A stretch of DNA of 64,000 bases from Lolium rigidum (Eukaryota; Streptophyta; Magnoliopsida; Poales; Poaceae): assembly GCF_022539505.1 (NCBI RefSeq), contig NW_025899946.1, positions 124,001 to 188,000 on the forward strand, read 5' to 3'. This document shows, piece after piece, positions 10,757 to 22,918 of this stretch. Positions within the stretch are counted from its first letter, which is position 1, and the number at the start of each line of letters is the position of its first letter. Made by a program: the position numbers and the translations under genes. The notes beneath the pieces were generated by a model that was not told the origin of the DNA, did no database searches, and saw nothing but the letters and a program-made list of their open reading frames with translations.

Positions 10757-12233
10757 TGATACGTCCCCAACGTATCTATAATTTCTTATGTTCCATGCTA
10801 CTTTTATGATGATACTTACATGTTTTATGCACACTTTACATCGTTTTGATGCGTTTTCCGGAACTAACCTATTGACGAGATGCCGAAGTGCCAGTTCCTG
10901 TTTTCTGCTGTTTTTGGTTTCAGAAATCCTAGTAAGGAAATATTCTCGGAATCGGATGAAATCAACGCCCTGTACCTTATTTTCACCGGAAGCCTCCAGA
11001 GCATCGAAGAAGTACCGGAGAGGATCCAGGGGGGGCCCCACACGCCAGGGCGGCGCGGCCAAGGGGTGGGGCGCGCCCCCTTAGTGTGTGGGCCCACCAG
11101 GCCCCCTCCGAGGCTCCCCTTCCGCCTACTTAAGGTCTCTGTCGCGAAAACCTTATCACGATTGACAAAACCCGAGAAAACCTTCCAGAGCCGCCGCCAT
11201 CGCGAAATCAAGATTCGGGGGACAGAAGTCTCTTTTCCGGCACGCCGCCGGGACGGGGAATTGCCACCGCCATCTTCACCGCCATCGCTGCTCTCATGAT
11301 GAGGAGGGAGTAATTCTCCCCTGGGGCTGAGGGCTCTACCGTAGCTATGTGGTTAATCTCTCTCTCTGTACTCCAATACAATGATCTCATGAATTGCTTG
11401 CATGATTGAGATCCATATGATGAGTTTTGTATCGCTACTAGTTATGTGCTACTCATGTGATGTTATTAAAGTAGTCTATTCCTCCTGCATGGTGTAATGG
11501 TGACAGTGTGTGCATCGTGTGGTTCTTGTCGTAGATTATGATCATAATCTCTTGTAGGTTATGGAGTTGATTATCGCTATGATAGTATTGATGTGATCTA
11601 TTCCCCCTTTCATAGTGTAATGGTGACAGTGTGTATGCTATGTTAGTACTCGGTTTATTTTGCAAAGATCTATTATGCTCTAAGGTTACTTAAATATGAA
11701 TGCTGAATGTTGTGGCGCTTGTTAATCCGGCTTGAGGGAGCTCTTGTAGCCCTACACAACGAATGGTGTTTGTCATCCAACAAAAGAGTGTATGTAGCAC
11801 AAATGAGAGAAGTTATTACATATTATGCGATCAATGTTGAGAGTGTCCACTAGTGAAAGTATGATCCCTAGGGCTTGTTTCCAATACTGCAAACACCGCT
11901 TACTTACTGTTATGTTGCATGTTTACTCGCTGCCATATTTTATTCAGATTGCTATTACCACTCATATACATCCATACTACTTGTATTTCACTATCTCTTC
12001 GCCGAACTAGTGCACCTATACATCTGACAAGTGTATTAGGTGTGTTGGGGACACAAGAGACTTCTTGTATCGTGATTGCAGGGTTGCTTGAGAGGGATAT
12101 CTTTGACCTCTTCATCCCTGAGTTCGATAAACCTTGGGTGATCCACTTAAGGGAAAACTTGCTGCTGTTCTACAAACCTCTGCTCTTGGAGGCCCAACAC
12201 TGTCTACAGGAAAAGAAGCGTGAGTAGACATCA
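10757..12233 (+). repeat. 3' LTR of retrotransposon 1
   Basis: It starts tgatacgtcccc and ends gtagacatca, and is nearly identical to 4160-5652. It is followed at once by the second gaggc target copy and by resumed PMD coding sequence. Confidence 0.95.
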
Positions 12234-12594
12234 GAGGCCAGAGAGGCACACCTTCCACTTGAGGGCCGGCGAGATGACCCCTACTCTTCAGGATGTTTCC
12301 ATGATCCTTGGACTTCCTATTCAGGGCGAGCCACTGTGCATGAACACAGCTTCTGATGGGTGGCGCGAACAGATGGAGGACCTTATTATCCTGGCTCCTC
12401 CGAAGCCAGCCGATAAAAAGGATAGAACTCCCGCCGGTGCAAATTTCCTTTGGATCAGGACTAACTTTGGTACTTGCCCGCCAGAGGCCGACGAGGATAC
12501 TGTCAGGACGTACACCGGAGTGTACTTGTGGTATATGCTTTCGAGGACTCTCTTTGCTGACAGTGGTGGAAAGTTGGCCCATTGGTGTTGGCTC
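12234..12594 (+). pseudogene. PMD coding exon, middle piece
   Basis: The PMD frame resumes exactly at the target duplication (residues RPERHTFHLRAGEMTPTLQ) and stays open through GLPIQGEPLC, DRTPAGANFLWIRTNFGTCP and YTGVYLWYMLSRTLFA to LAHWCWL. There it is cut by retrotransposon 3 at ggctc. The two gaggc copies collapse to one to give an uninterrupted reading. This confirms that element 1 jumped into an open PMD exon. Confidence 0.92.
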
Positions 12595-13755
12595 TGTTGA
12601 CGTCAGAAACCCACTGGCGGGCAGTGACTGGCCAACACCGTAGAGCCGGGAACAACTAGGGCTGCGGCTGGCCCCAGTCCCTCAGAGCAACGGCCCGCAA
12701 AGCCTCCTGGTCGCGCGCTGATGCAAATTGCAAGGGCGTGCCACCTGACCTATACCTGGTCAGGAAGGTGTGGATGATGCCTCGCTTAGTTTCCTGCAGG
12801 GCACACACGTACACGCTAAATACGAGCCTCGATCGGCTCTCAGGTTATCCTGTGAATCGGCTCATGGAGCCGATCCACCCATGATTCGTCCAAGGTGGCC
12901 GAATATATGGTGGTCCTGCTTGATCAAGATAAAGCATATGAGATCCACGACGATCTGGGGTTTTCACCGCATAATCGGATCATCCTACTCACGATTGGGC
13001 CTCGCGCTCGCGCACGGTGATCGTAAGCCAATCCTAGACAAGGCCTAAAAACCAACACGAGGTTGATCCTCGGAACATCCTGTCTAGGGCCAGCAAACTA
13101 CACCCTACGCGCCGCTGGATCCTCCAACCCTTTGTAAGGCCTAACTATTGCGGATATCAAACTAATCCTTGATGAATCAAGGAGCAACCGTAACGGATCA
13201 GATCTACTAAATAACGATCAAGCGGGGTGCCGCCCCTGCACCCATGATGAGGTACAAGGACGGCTAGATGCGCAAGGGTTGCACTACGACAAGCATATGA
13301 TACTAAGAACAATGCTAACCCTAACACATCTATGATAACTACGTTGCTCGCCATCAAAAAGGCTTCAGCACGAGCAACGCATGAACAACGTGGGCAGGCT
13401 CGTGCTGCCTAGATCGCAAGATGCGATCTAGGCAGCATGGTGCTTACCGGAGAAACCCTTGAGACGAAGGGGTTGGCGATGCGCCGAGATTGGTTTGTGT
13501 TGAACGTTGGTTGTTGTCTATTCCATAAACCCTAGGTACATATTTATAGTCCAGCGGACTTTCTAATGTGGGCGTGCACCAAACCGTGCACGAGATAAAA
13601 TCTAACTTCCACGTAGCCTACTATATTAAGATACACGGGCTAACTAGCCCAAACTCTGCGCATAAAGGCCGATTCACCTATTTCTTGATGTACACACCTT
13701 CAAGTCCATCTTGATCGCGGCCCACCTCTGGCTTGGTCAAATTCTGGTGATAACA
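12595..13755 (-). repeat. 3' LTR of retrotransposon 3 (left copy)
   Basis: 1,161 bp, matching 16839-16865 plus 26587-27719. The complement contains a TATA-like ACTATAAATA (plus coordinates 13541-13550) and begins tgttatcaccag. The inverted pair gatcgcaag/atgcgatc around 13412-13428 could form a small stem in the transcript. Confidence 0.94.
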
Positions 13756-13775
13756 CATGCCCCCCTGGTTTTGGA
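13756..13775 (-). promoter_or_regulatory. Polypurine tract of retrotransposon 3
   Basis: The complement reads ccaaaaccaggggggcatg directly before the LTR start tgttatc. This fits a plus-strand primer site and fixes the element's orientation as minus. Confidence 0.75.
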
Positions 13776-14040
13776 AATGACATTTCCAAAATCATTACGC
13801 TTTTCCTTCGTCGGGTCATGTCGTGGCAGAGCAGAACCGTTGCAGTATCCTTCATCATGATGCCCTGCCTTCTCAACTTCTCCGCGTGACCTGGCAGTTT
13901 TTTTTTCTTTTAGGCACCACTTCCTCGGAAACTGCTGTGGCATTGAATTTCCACTATATCCCCTTTTATTTAACCGCTACGAACAGTTCTCCTCTGCATC
14001 TCCTTCGCATTAGCACTCCAAAAAACCCTCCTGTGCCATC

Positions 14041-14561
14041 ATGTCTTCTTCCTCCTCTGCCTCATCGGATCTTTCCACCCAGTCCTCTTCGTCTCGCGAG
14101 CCGACGCCGGAGCACAACCCGGCGGAGGTCCATGCGGCCAACATCCGCCGCGCCATTGCGGCCGGGGAGGAGTCAGACCATGACTTCTCCATCCGGTCCG
14201 AGGACGACCGGTCCTCGACGGACGGGGAGAGCGACCTCCGCTTCCTCGCCAACGGGGAATCGGAGGAGGAGAGCGATGACGATCGCTTCTCCCGGGATGA
14301 CTTCACCTCCTCCGAGGGGGTGAAGGAGGAGGAAGAGGAAGAGGAGGACGACGACGACAGCTCCTCCGACGAGCCGCCGGCAAGCGGTTCTGCCCTTGGC
14401 CGGGCAACCTTAGCGACTTCGACAGCGACGAGGACGACGCTGACGAAGAGGACGAAGACAATGAGGGCCCGGTCGGCGGCCATTGGAGCGACGACGAGCC
14501 TGCCGGGAGCAGCGCCGATGGCAGCGACGACGGCGACGACGAGGGCAGTGATGGCCCGTAG
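14041..14561 (+). pseudogene. Antisense acidic/serine-rich ORF inside retrotransposon 3
   Basis: Transcribed opposite to the element. It starts with a serine-rich N-terminus and has EPTPEHNPAEVHAANIRRAI, then long acidic stretches. The frame opened at 14041 runs into unrelated alanine/threonine-rich sequence after about 14380. A second frame from there resumes the acidic character (NLSDFDSDEDDADEEDEDNE) and stops at 14559-14561, so one base was probably lost near 14380. Upstream is an AT-rich tttatttaa (13965-13973), about 70 bases before the ATG, a plausible TATA box. Position and composition resemble the antisense ORF of Tat-type elements. Its role is unknown and it may be nuclear. Confidence 0.75.
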
Positions 14562-15638
14562 ATAGGACCTCTAGAATAGGGCCAGCAGTAGTAGATGGGG
14601 CAATGTATCCCCTAATATTTCCTTTTGAGAGCAATTAGCTCTTTATGTAAGAAATCTCGCCTATTAATGAAGAACTTTTCCCCAATTTGATTTGCCGATT
14701 TCTTCGAGTTCAATTGAGCCGATTCCCTCTTCTACTGACCTTGCCGATTTGTCCCCTTTGCCAATGCGTGATGAGCCGATAGCACCGCATCGGTCCTCCG
14801 AAACTCGCCCTTCCCTTCTTCAACTGATGATTTTCTAAATCTGGCAGAAAATGCAGGATCTTCAGGAAAACCTTTGAACTTTTCCAACCAAACCCAATAA
14901 TCCTCTTCAGTACTCATCATTTGTGAAGAAGGTTGCAATGAAGGATCAGCCGATGGTATCCCAATCGGCTTTTTAAACGAGTATCCACCAGGCCTGCTGC
15001 CCCCGAGCCTTACTCGAGGCGAGACCGTCGAAGAGAATGTGCCAAAGCCGATCCCCTCTCTTCCTCAGACAGCCGATAACCTTCCGTTTCAGCTGGATTA
15101 GCCCCAAAGATTGGAAATCCTTGACACAAAGGTTCAGGAACCCAGATCGGCTCGAGGCAGCTGAAGAAATTTCCATCGGCTGATCACCGCTGGCTTGAAT
15201 TTGGTGGAGACTCGATAAACATCGCATAATTCCACTAGAGTCGATAGACATGCATCGGCTTTATCCACCTCTTGAGATTCTTAAGTCGATGTCCGCTGCA
15301 TCGGCTGCGCTCAAAAAAAATTTGAATTTTTTAGGCCGATTTGTGTGTCGGCCCCCATATTTGATAGTATTATCTCATATCCTCGTGTTTTATCCATCTA
15401 GGTGCCCCCCGAGCCGATTCTGTCAAGAGAATTGATGGTATCGGCTCTTCAAGTAGTCCCTGTTGGGTCAAACGTTGATCCCAGGCAAAATAGATAGTGA
15501 GGATAATTTTGGCCGATTGCTGGAATCGGCCTCCACGTTGCTTGCTCAGTGGGGGTTTTTGTAATGTCCCTTCATAAATTTTTTAGGGGCCGATCGCAAG
15601 GATCAGCCTCGCCACGTTTGCTTCTTGACGTAGTCTTG
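14562..15638 (-). other. Internal non-coding part of retrotransposon 3
   Basis: No intact gene. The sequence is scattered with short gccgat/atcggc words on both strands, a style common in Triticeae Gypsy elements. It may be remnants of coding sequence too degraded to read. Confidence 0.6.
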
Positions 15639-16780
15639 CTACTCGTCCAGGCCGGTGGATAAAACCAGCCCAATCTCTGACTTTATCACGTTGGTGCGCT
15701 TGCTGTTGTCCACCTCGGGTGTATCGTGTAATCGTGGAGCTCTACACTTCGCCGGACGAACGAGCACCATGTTTGTGCCAGCCGATGTTTCATCATCGGC
15801 TTTCCTTTGCTTGGGGCGCCACTCTTTTCTTTGTGGCCAACCTTCTTCATCCAGGGTTCGCTGAATTTTGGCGGCCAGGTCAGGCCGTGCCTTCCTCAAC
15901 GCGTGCAGATATAACCTTTCGGCTTCTTCCAACGCACGTAGTCGCTGAACCCTTCGTTTTTGGGAGTGGCTGAGCCCATCGGGACACCATCTTGGCCGAT
16001 GATACTTATCCTCTTCATCATCGTCCTCTAGTTCCTCGCGATCTTCCACAGGCTCAGCATGCTTGCTCCGCGGCGGGAGAGGCCCTAGACGCTCGAACAC
16101 GGACACCTTAGCTGTACCCTTCTCTTTTGTTTACATTACGGGCAATTGCCGATTGTTGGTAATCGGCTCATTCCGGAATCCCAGCAGTGTCTGAAGAAGG
16201 GGCAGTCCCAGTGCCTATCCACGTTGTCCGGCTCCTCAGACCTCCCTCTGGCGCGACGTTCGGACCCGTCGTCATGGCCGCTGTTTTGACGATACCTCCT
16301 GTTTGCATCAGACCGACGATAACCTTCATCGTCGTTATCGTAGTGGCGATGTCGGTCGTATGGCTGTTCATATTTGCTGAGGAGATGCTCGGATAATGGG
16401 CGTGGATGCCGTATGTTTCTCACCTCCTCGTCGGCCAGGTATCGTTGATCGACGTCTTGGGGCCGGTCACGTGGAACGGCCTCCTCTTTCTCTTTGCCAC
16501 GAGAGTGGCTGCTCTCTGCTTTGTCCGCGTCATGGCGAATCACGAACCCTGCCATATTGGCATCGAAAGAGAACCCTGGTTCCCTTATGGAGTGGCTGAG
16601 ATCTACCGTGTTGTCATCAGGCAACGGACGTGTGTCCCCGTCGAGCTTGACGCCGCGCGAACGGGTCTTCCCACAGGAGCCGACGACTTCGGTTCCGAGG
16701 ACCGCCTTGACCTTGTTATGCTTCTTCTCGAGCTTGTCAGCCGGGTCCCCGTACTTGACCGGAGTGCTTTCCGCCATCTC
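15639..16780 (-). pseudogene. gag-like remnant of retrotransposon 3
   Basis: On the minus strand a charged, disordered protein begins near 16780 (MAESTPVKYGDPADKLEKKH). It leads to an arginine/aspartate-rich region and a cysteine/histidine cluster (WDCPFFRHCWDSGMSRLP), then meets a stop at 16136-16138 where related sequences usually continue. A second open stretch (16106-15639) in another frame carries KYHRPRWCPDGLSHSQKRR and an arginine-rich helix. The stop plus a one-base shift make it non-functional as read. No capsid core, protease or polymerase follows. Confidence 0.7.
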
Positions 16781-16815
16781 AGATGTAGATGGCGACGTGG
16801 TGGATGTTGAAGATT

Positions 16816-16838
16816 GTCCCACCGGGCGTGCCAGAATG
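16816..16838 (-). promoter_or_regulatory. Putative primer binding site of retrotransposon 3
   Basis: The complement reads tggcacgcccggtgggac, five bases after the 5' LTR end. The position is right and it begins with the tgg expected from a CCA tail. I could not match it confidently to a tRNA from memory. Confidence 0.5.
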
Positions 16839-16865
16839 TGTTGACGTCAGAAACCCACTGGCGGG
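16839..16865 (-). repeat. 5' LTR of retrotransposon 3, outer fragment
   Basis: The first 27 plus-strand bases of the right LTR copy (tgttgacgtcagaaaccc onward), ending in gcggg, where retrotransposon 2 inserted. The rest of this LTR resumes at 26587. Confidence 0.95.
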
Positions 16866-18264
16866 TGATACGTCCAAAACGTATCTACTTTCCCGAACAC
16901 TTTTGCTATTGTTTTGCCTCTAATTTGTGTATTTTGGATACAACTAACACGGACTAACGCTGTTTTCAGCAGAATTGCTCTGGTGTCTCGTTTTTGTGCG
17001 TAAATCCAACTTTCGGGAAAATCCTCGGAATTTCTTCGGATGGCCCTATTTTACCAAAATATCGACGGAGCCGGAAGGGCAAAGGAGGTGGAGGCCCGAG
17101 GGCCCCACACCACATGGCGGCGCGGCCCGTGGGGGCCCGCGCGGCCATGTGGTCCGGCCCCCTCGGCCGGCCTCCGACGCCCCCTTCGGACTACTTATTG
17201 GTTTCGACCCGAAAACGCACGGGGAGAAGTCGACATCGCCGTAAACCCTCCGCAGAGCCGCCACATCGCGAAACTCCGTCGCGGGAGCCGAAGTCTCCGT
17301 TCTGGCACTCCGCCGGGACGGGGAATTGGAGGAGATCTTCACCGCCATCACCGCCAACGCCTCTCCATCAACCAGCCATGTTTCCCCCATCCATGTGTGA
17401 GTAATTCCCCCACTGTAGGCTGAAGGGGATGGTAGGGATTGGATGAGATTGGTCATGTAATAGTCATAAGATTGTTAGGGCATAGTGCCTAGTATCCGTA
17501 GATGTCACTTTTATGATATTGTTGCAACTTGTTATGCTTAATGCTTGTCACTAGGGCCCGAGTGCCATGATCTCAGATCTGAACATGTTATTTATTCATG
17601 AAGATATTCGTTGTTTATGATCTTACTCGCAAGTTGTATACACATGTCGCTGTCCGGAACCAAAGGCCCCGAAGTGACGAAATCGGGACAACCGGAGGGG
17701 ATGGTAGTGATGTGAGGATCACATGTGTTCACGGAGTGTTAATGCTTTGCTCCGGTACTCTATTAAAAGGAGTACCTTAATATCCAGATAGTTTCCCTAG
17801 AGGCCCGGCTGCCACCGGCTGGTAGGACGAAGATGTTGTGCAAGTTTCTCATTGCGAGCACGTACGACTAAATATGGAACACATGCCTATTGATTGATTA
17901 GTACTTGGATACCGTTTTATTATTATCTGCAAATGCCCATGCTTTGATTGTTACATGAGTTTCTCTCATCCATGCAACGCCCGTTAAATCCGTCCCTGTG
18001 CCTACAGTATTTTAATCCTGCTGTTTACTATAATCACTACTGCTGTCTTTATTTCACCGCTGCTATTATTTCACTATTTCCACTGCCATAGAACTGTTAC
18101 TACTGATAAACTCTTGCGAGCAAGTCTGTTTCCAAGTGCAGCTGAATTGACAACTCCGTTGTTAAGGCTTACAAGTATTCTTTGTCTCCCCTTGTGTCGA
18201 ATCAATAAATTGGGTAATACTTCCCTCGAAGACTGTTGCGATCCCCTATACTTGTGGGTCATCA
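16866..18264 (+). repeat. 5' LTR of retrotransposon 2
   Basis: From tgatacgtccaaaacg to gtgggtcatca, 1,399 bp, matched by 25183-26581. Differences from the 3' copy are scattered single bases, for example around 17010, 17150 and 18085-18140. Confidence 0.95.
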
Positions 18265-18275
18265 AGACTATTTTC

Positions 18276-18293
18276 TGGCGCCGTTGCCGGGGA
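18276..18293 (+). promoter_or_regulatory. Primer binding site, tRNA-Asp
   Basis: tggcgccgttgccgggga, identical to the primer site of retrotransposon 1, lies 11 bases after the 5' LTR. Confidence 0.9.
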
Positions 18294-18351
18294 GCATAGC
18301 TTTATTTGGAAGTTCACTTGGATTGATATTGTTCGCTGCAAATTCTCCATT

Positions 18352-21003
18352 ATGGGTAAACCTCGCGATACTAAGATCGCCATATTACCATCCACTACAA
18401 GAAAAGGTACAACTCTAGTACCTCTGCTGCTCTTGATTCACCCTCTCGTGATTGATAAACTTGTTTCACCGCCACATGCTTCGCGTGCTCGGTACTTCGC
18501 TGAATCTGAAAATTCTCATAATATTGATAATGTTTCTGCTGTGCTTGATGATAGTGGTTCATTGGGATCTTTTCTAGATGCTACAATTGCTAAGTCTAGA
18601 CAAATTGAAAATACCGAAACTCCTAATGCTACTACACCTGTTAAATCACCTGAACTTGATTATTCTAGTGATGATCCTGATGAAGATTATGTAGAGCTTG
18701 ATGATGATTTTATTGAAAAATGCAATGCTACTACTGATGCAAGAAAAATTAAAAAGTTGCTTGCAGAACATGCTGTTAGATATAAACCACCTCCTGATCC
18801 TAAATTTGCCACATCTCCTATAAACATTAGAGATAAAGATTATGATTTTTCTCTTGATCTATCTCATATAGCTATTGTTGAGAAAACACCCTTTTGTGGT
18901 ACTGAAAAAGAAAGTGCTTGTTGAACACTTGACTGAGTTATCTACTCTTAGTGGCGTGTTTTCTGATGATGTCAAGATGCGTACTTATTTTGTCGCTAAA
19001 ATTTTTCCGTTCTCATTAAAGGATGATGCTAAAACTTGGTATAATAATTTGCCTCCTGGTTCTATTAAAAGTCCAACCGACTTGCGTGATGTTTTCTTTC
19101 GAAAATACTTTCCCGCTAGTGCTCAACACGCCGCTTTGCGGAGAATTTATAATTTTGACCAGGAAGATGGAGAGAAATTGCCCGAGGCTTGGGCTAGATT
19201 TTGTTCTCTTATTAGAGCTCAGCCGACCATGATTTGGAAAAGCATGATTTACTTGATATATTTTATAGTGGACTAACTATTGAGTCTAGGGCATACCTGG
19301 ATAGTTGTGCTGGTTGTGTTTTCAGGAAAAGAACTCCGGACGACGCTCGAAGAATTATTGGCTAAAATAGGCCGGAATCATGATGATTGGTCTACACCCG
19401 AACCAACCCCGACACCGATAGTGAAGAAGAGGGGTATGATTAAATTAAATGATGAAGATATGAGGGAAGCCAAGAAGTCTCTTAAGGAGAAGGGTATTAA
19501 ACCTGAAGATGTGAAGAATTTACCTCCTATTGAAGATATATGTGAGACAATTCCCCCTTCATCCATGATTGAGGTACACTCGCTTCAACACTTTACTAGG
19601 GAAGATATTCCGTATTCAAAATCTCCTGCTCAATGCTTAGATGAATTTGATAATTATATTGTTAAGCAAGAAAACTTTAATATGAGAGTAGAGAATCATT
19701 TAATGGAAAATTCCCGAGCTATTAGTGAATTGCATGGTATTGTGGAGAGAACCTCCAATGATGTTAAGATACTTGTTAAACATTTTCAAATGGTTCAAAC
19801 TCAAATTGATCAACTTACTAAAGTGCAAAATGACTTGTTAGGAAATAATTCTAAAGAAAAACATGCTTATGAAGTAACAACTAGAGGTGGTGCTTCTACC
19901 CAGGATCCTCTATATCCTGAAGGGCATCCCAAAAGAGTTGAACAAGATTCTCAACAAATTAAAATTAGTGCTCCATCTAAGAAAAAGAAAAAGAAACATA
20001 AGAATGTTGTAGAATCCTCTGAACCTGCTAATGATCCTAATAGTATTTCTATTTCTGATGCTGAAACTGAAAGTGGTAATGAACATGAGGAAGATAATGA
20101 TAAGAATGATACTCCTGATAAAGAAGAAATTGAAAAAGAACCTAAAAAGCATGCTAAAAATAAAAAGTATACTAAAGAAGACTTTATTACTGAGAAGCAT
20201 GGTAATGAAAGAGAACCTTGGGTTCAAAAGCAAATGCCTTTTCCTGCTAAGAAACTAAAATCAAAGGAGGAGGAACATTATAATAAATTTTGTGATTGGA
20301 TGAAACCTTTATTTCGCAAATCCCTTTGATCGATGCTATTAAATTGCCTCCTTATTCAAAGTATATGAAAGATATTGTTACTAACAAAAGGAAAGTCCCC
20401 AATGAGGAAATTTCTAGTATGCTCGCTAATTACTCCTTCAATGGTAAGATTCCAAAGAAGTTGGGCGACCTGGTATACCGACTATTCCTTGTTCCATCAA
20501 GAATAATTATGTTAGAACTGCTCTATGTGATTTGGGAGCAGGTGTGAGTGTGATGCCTTTTTCTCTTTATAAGAGACTTGATTTAGATAAATTGATACCT
20601 ACTCGATATATCTTTGCAAATGGCTGATAAATCTACTGCTATTCCTGTTGGTTTATGTGAAAATGTTCCTGTTCAAGTTACTCAAGCATTGCTTGATATT
20701 AACCGATTTCGTTGTGTTGGAAATGCTCGAAGATGATAATATGTCCATTATTCTTGGAAGACCCTTTCTTAATACTCGCAGGGGCTGTTATTGATTGCAA
20801 TAAAGGCATGGTTACTTTCAATGTTGATGATAAGGAACACACCGTCTATTTTCCCAAGAGGATTGATAAAGTGTGTGGAGTCAATACAATTTTTAATGTG
20901 AAAACTATCAAAGTGGGATCCATTGATTGTCCTATATATGAGCCTAAAGAAGAATATCAAACTCTTGTGATTGGATCCATATCAATTCAATATAAGGTAA
21001 CAT
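18352..21003 (+). pseudogene. gag and aspartic protease of retrotransposon 2, many frameshifts
   Basis: The gag N-terminus begins at 18352 (MGKPRDTKI). After a shift near 18915 the capsid core follows: DDAKTWYNNLPPGSI, DVFFRKYFPASAQHAALRRI and LPEAWARFCSLIRA. Further shifts occur around 19225, 19350, 20320 and 20470. A long part (19350-20329) has a coiled-coil-like stretch and a lysine/glutamate-rich tail. The protease follows in broken frames with the active-site phrase DLGAGVSVMP (about 20528-20557) and the closing IILGRPFL (about 20748-20771). Reading ends at the stop near 21003. There is no reverse transcriptase after it. At least five shifts mean no full-length product. Confidence 0.85.
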
Positions 21004-21796
21004 GATTGATTTGAGGTTTATTTCTTCTTATGTCATATAAAATTTATTTGGTAGCAAGACTTGATCAACCTTGTTAACAAGTATATTTTATTGCATAAAA
21101 GAGCTAAACAACACTTCTTTCTTTCTCTCTCCCTTCACCTATTTTACTTGCTGTAGCACTTTTGTTTTGCAATATGCTTTAGACATTTAAGATTTTAGAA
21201 ATCATTTTACTGCGCAGTAATCATTAATTTAATACCCAGAAATGTGCATTTTTTAAAGTTCTCTAAAAATTACAAAAATTACACCGTTGGTCCTATTTTT
21301 CGACGAGGCACCTGGGAGCACCGGAGGATGACCTGTGGGGCACCAGGGGGTGCCACACCATAGGCCGGCGCGGCCAGCAAGGGGGCCGCGCCACCATGTG
21401 GTGTGGGCCACCCCTTGCCCCACTTCATCATCTCTTTCTCTCAAGCACCTTCTCTCTCCCGAAAAAGCTCGTACCAAGTTTCTCTCACTCGCGTTTCTGC
21501 TCAAGAACTCGCGATTTTTCGATCTCCTTGCTCAGCCCAGATTTCGTCTGAAATTTGGCACATTTACTCCTTGGTATGTGACTCCTTTGATTGTCCAATT
21601 AGAATTTCATTTGGTTGAGTATATCTTGAATATTTTGCTGCTGTAGATAACATGTTTAGTGAGCTTGCATGCTTGTTCTAAGTGGTAGAAACTAGTTTTG
21701 ATGCATGTTTAGTACTCTAGCAAGTTCCTATAGTAGTTCCCTTCAATTACACACCTTGAAATCAAATTTTATAATGATTGTTGAAAATTTCAGAAA
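21004..21796 (+). other. Spacer of retrotransposon 2 where polymerase genes would lie
   Basis: In a full Athila-type element this position would hold reverse transcriptase, RNase H and integrase, about 3 kb. Only about 0.8 kb of non-coding sequence is present here. It includes a GC-rich patch (21310-21410) with ggtgccacaccat and ccaccatgtggtgtgg, which can form a hairpin. Confidence 0.7.
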
Positions 21797-22918
21797 ATGG
21801 AAGGAGGTGTGCCCCAATTGAACCAAGAAGAATTGGAAGTCCAGCAAGTTACGAGAGTCAATCGTGAGGAGGGAGTATACCCCTCTTACTACCCATGCGT
21901 GGACTTTATGAGAAGTGCGGGGATTTTACAAGATGTGCAAACTCTAATCTCTCGTGCAGGGCTGAGTGGTTTTGTTGAAGGAGAGCCAAGACAATATGCA
22001 AAATTAACTATGTCTTTTGTGCAGGACTTCAAGTTCAATTGGTCGCGATCGGACCCCATGGTCCAGTATAAAATTTACAATAAAGCTGTCAACTTGTCAT
22101 TTAGTGTTTTTTGTGCAGCAATTGGAGTACCGCAATGGGGATCCCGCGAGAAGATCGGGGAACACCGCAGGAGCTCTCAGATCTTTATACAAGGATTTGT
22201 AATGGGAGGAGCCTCTCCAATGATGGTAAGATTAGTAGCATTCAACATCCAGCCATCCGCTACTTTGCCTATTTCATTACAAAGTGCGTCCTTGCAAGAA
22301 GGACTCGGAGGTAAATTATCTCGTCCCAGTACTTGGCTTTCTTAGCTGCTGCTTTGCAACAGGATAGGACTTATAATTTGGGTGCTTTAATAGCTTGTAG
22401 ACTTGCTACTAACCGTGAGAAAGGAGGAATTTGTGGAGGTCTTATCGCCTCTCGCTTATTAGCTATGCATGGTGTAGAACCTCACCATTTAGATATTCCG
22501 CTTTCTATAGAGAAGCTTGATGTGGTTTCCATGATTAGACATGAGTTTATTTCAGATGCATCTAGTTTGAACAACCTGCATTATAGGATAACTTTGTATA
22601 AGAAAAGTTGGAGTATAACTAAGAAAACTGAAAAACTAGTACGATTGCCCGCACCTGCTTTGTTTAACCTTGATGCCAGGAACGGGTGGTCGATCACGAG
22701 AAAATGAGCTAAATGCATACATAGAAAGAGAAAGCCGTCGTGCGAGGGAAAATGTGGAGGAGGCCGAGGAGCACCCCGACTCTTCATCCGATGCAGCGAG
22801 CTCCTCATATCAACATCATGGTCATGTGGAGCCTCCACGATATTCTTCTGCACAGGGGCCCTATTACCACTCCATGTATGATCCACCGGCGTGGAACTCC
22901 GACCCCCGTTGGGAATGA
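21797..22918 (+). pseudogene. ATHILA ORF-1-like accessory protein, frameshifted
   Basis: The start at 21797 gives MEGGVPQLNQEELEVQQVTR, then FMRSAGILQDVQ, an FVQDFKFNWSRSDP stretch and FSVFCAAIGVPQWG. Frames change near 22210 and 22310. The later parts have HPAIRYFAYFITKCVLARR, YNLGALIACRLATN and KGGICGGLIASRLLAMHGVE, which I recognise as the pattern of the ATHILA ORF-1 family of plant retrotransposons (Pfam PF03078, from memory). The last frame (from about 22670) is charged and tyrosine/proline-rich and ends at 22918. Its function is unknown. In Athila elements this ORF lies between pol and the 3' LTR, as here. Confidence 0.7.

Larger units (their letters stand above)
4160..12233 (+). mobile_element. 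LTR retrotransposon 1 (pol-less, Athila-like Gypsy)
   Basis: Complete 8,074-bp element with LTRs starting TGATACG and ending CATCA, and an exact 5-bp target duplication gaggc at 4155-4159 and 12234-12238. The LTRs are 1,493 and 1,477 bp and nearly identical, so the insertion is young. The tRNA-Asp primer site is typical of the Athila group. The internal region encodes only a gag-like protein with one frameshift and then about 2.3 kb of non-coding DNA. There is no protease, reverse transcriptase, RNase H or integrase, so it would need enzymes from another element. A family name would need a repeat library. Confidence 0.95.

Noticed and set aside
12770..13048. ORF of 92 codons repeated at 26735-27013
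   Set aside because: Located within the two LTRs of element 3 and of no recognisable family. The conservation is LTR identity.
14010..14483. Minus-strand serine-rich ORF opposite the acidic ORF in element 3
   Set aside because: Serine and acidic tracts are complementary artefacts of the GAG/GAC-TCC repeats. The plus frame has the better start, TATA-like box and non-repetitive motif.
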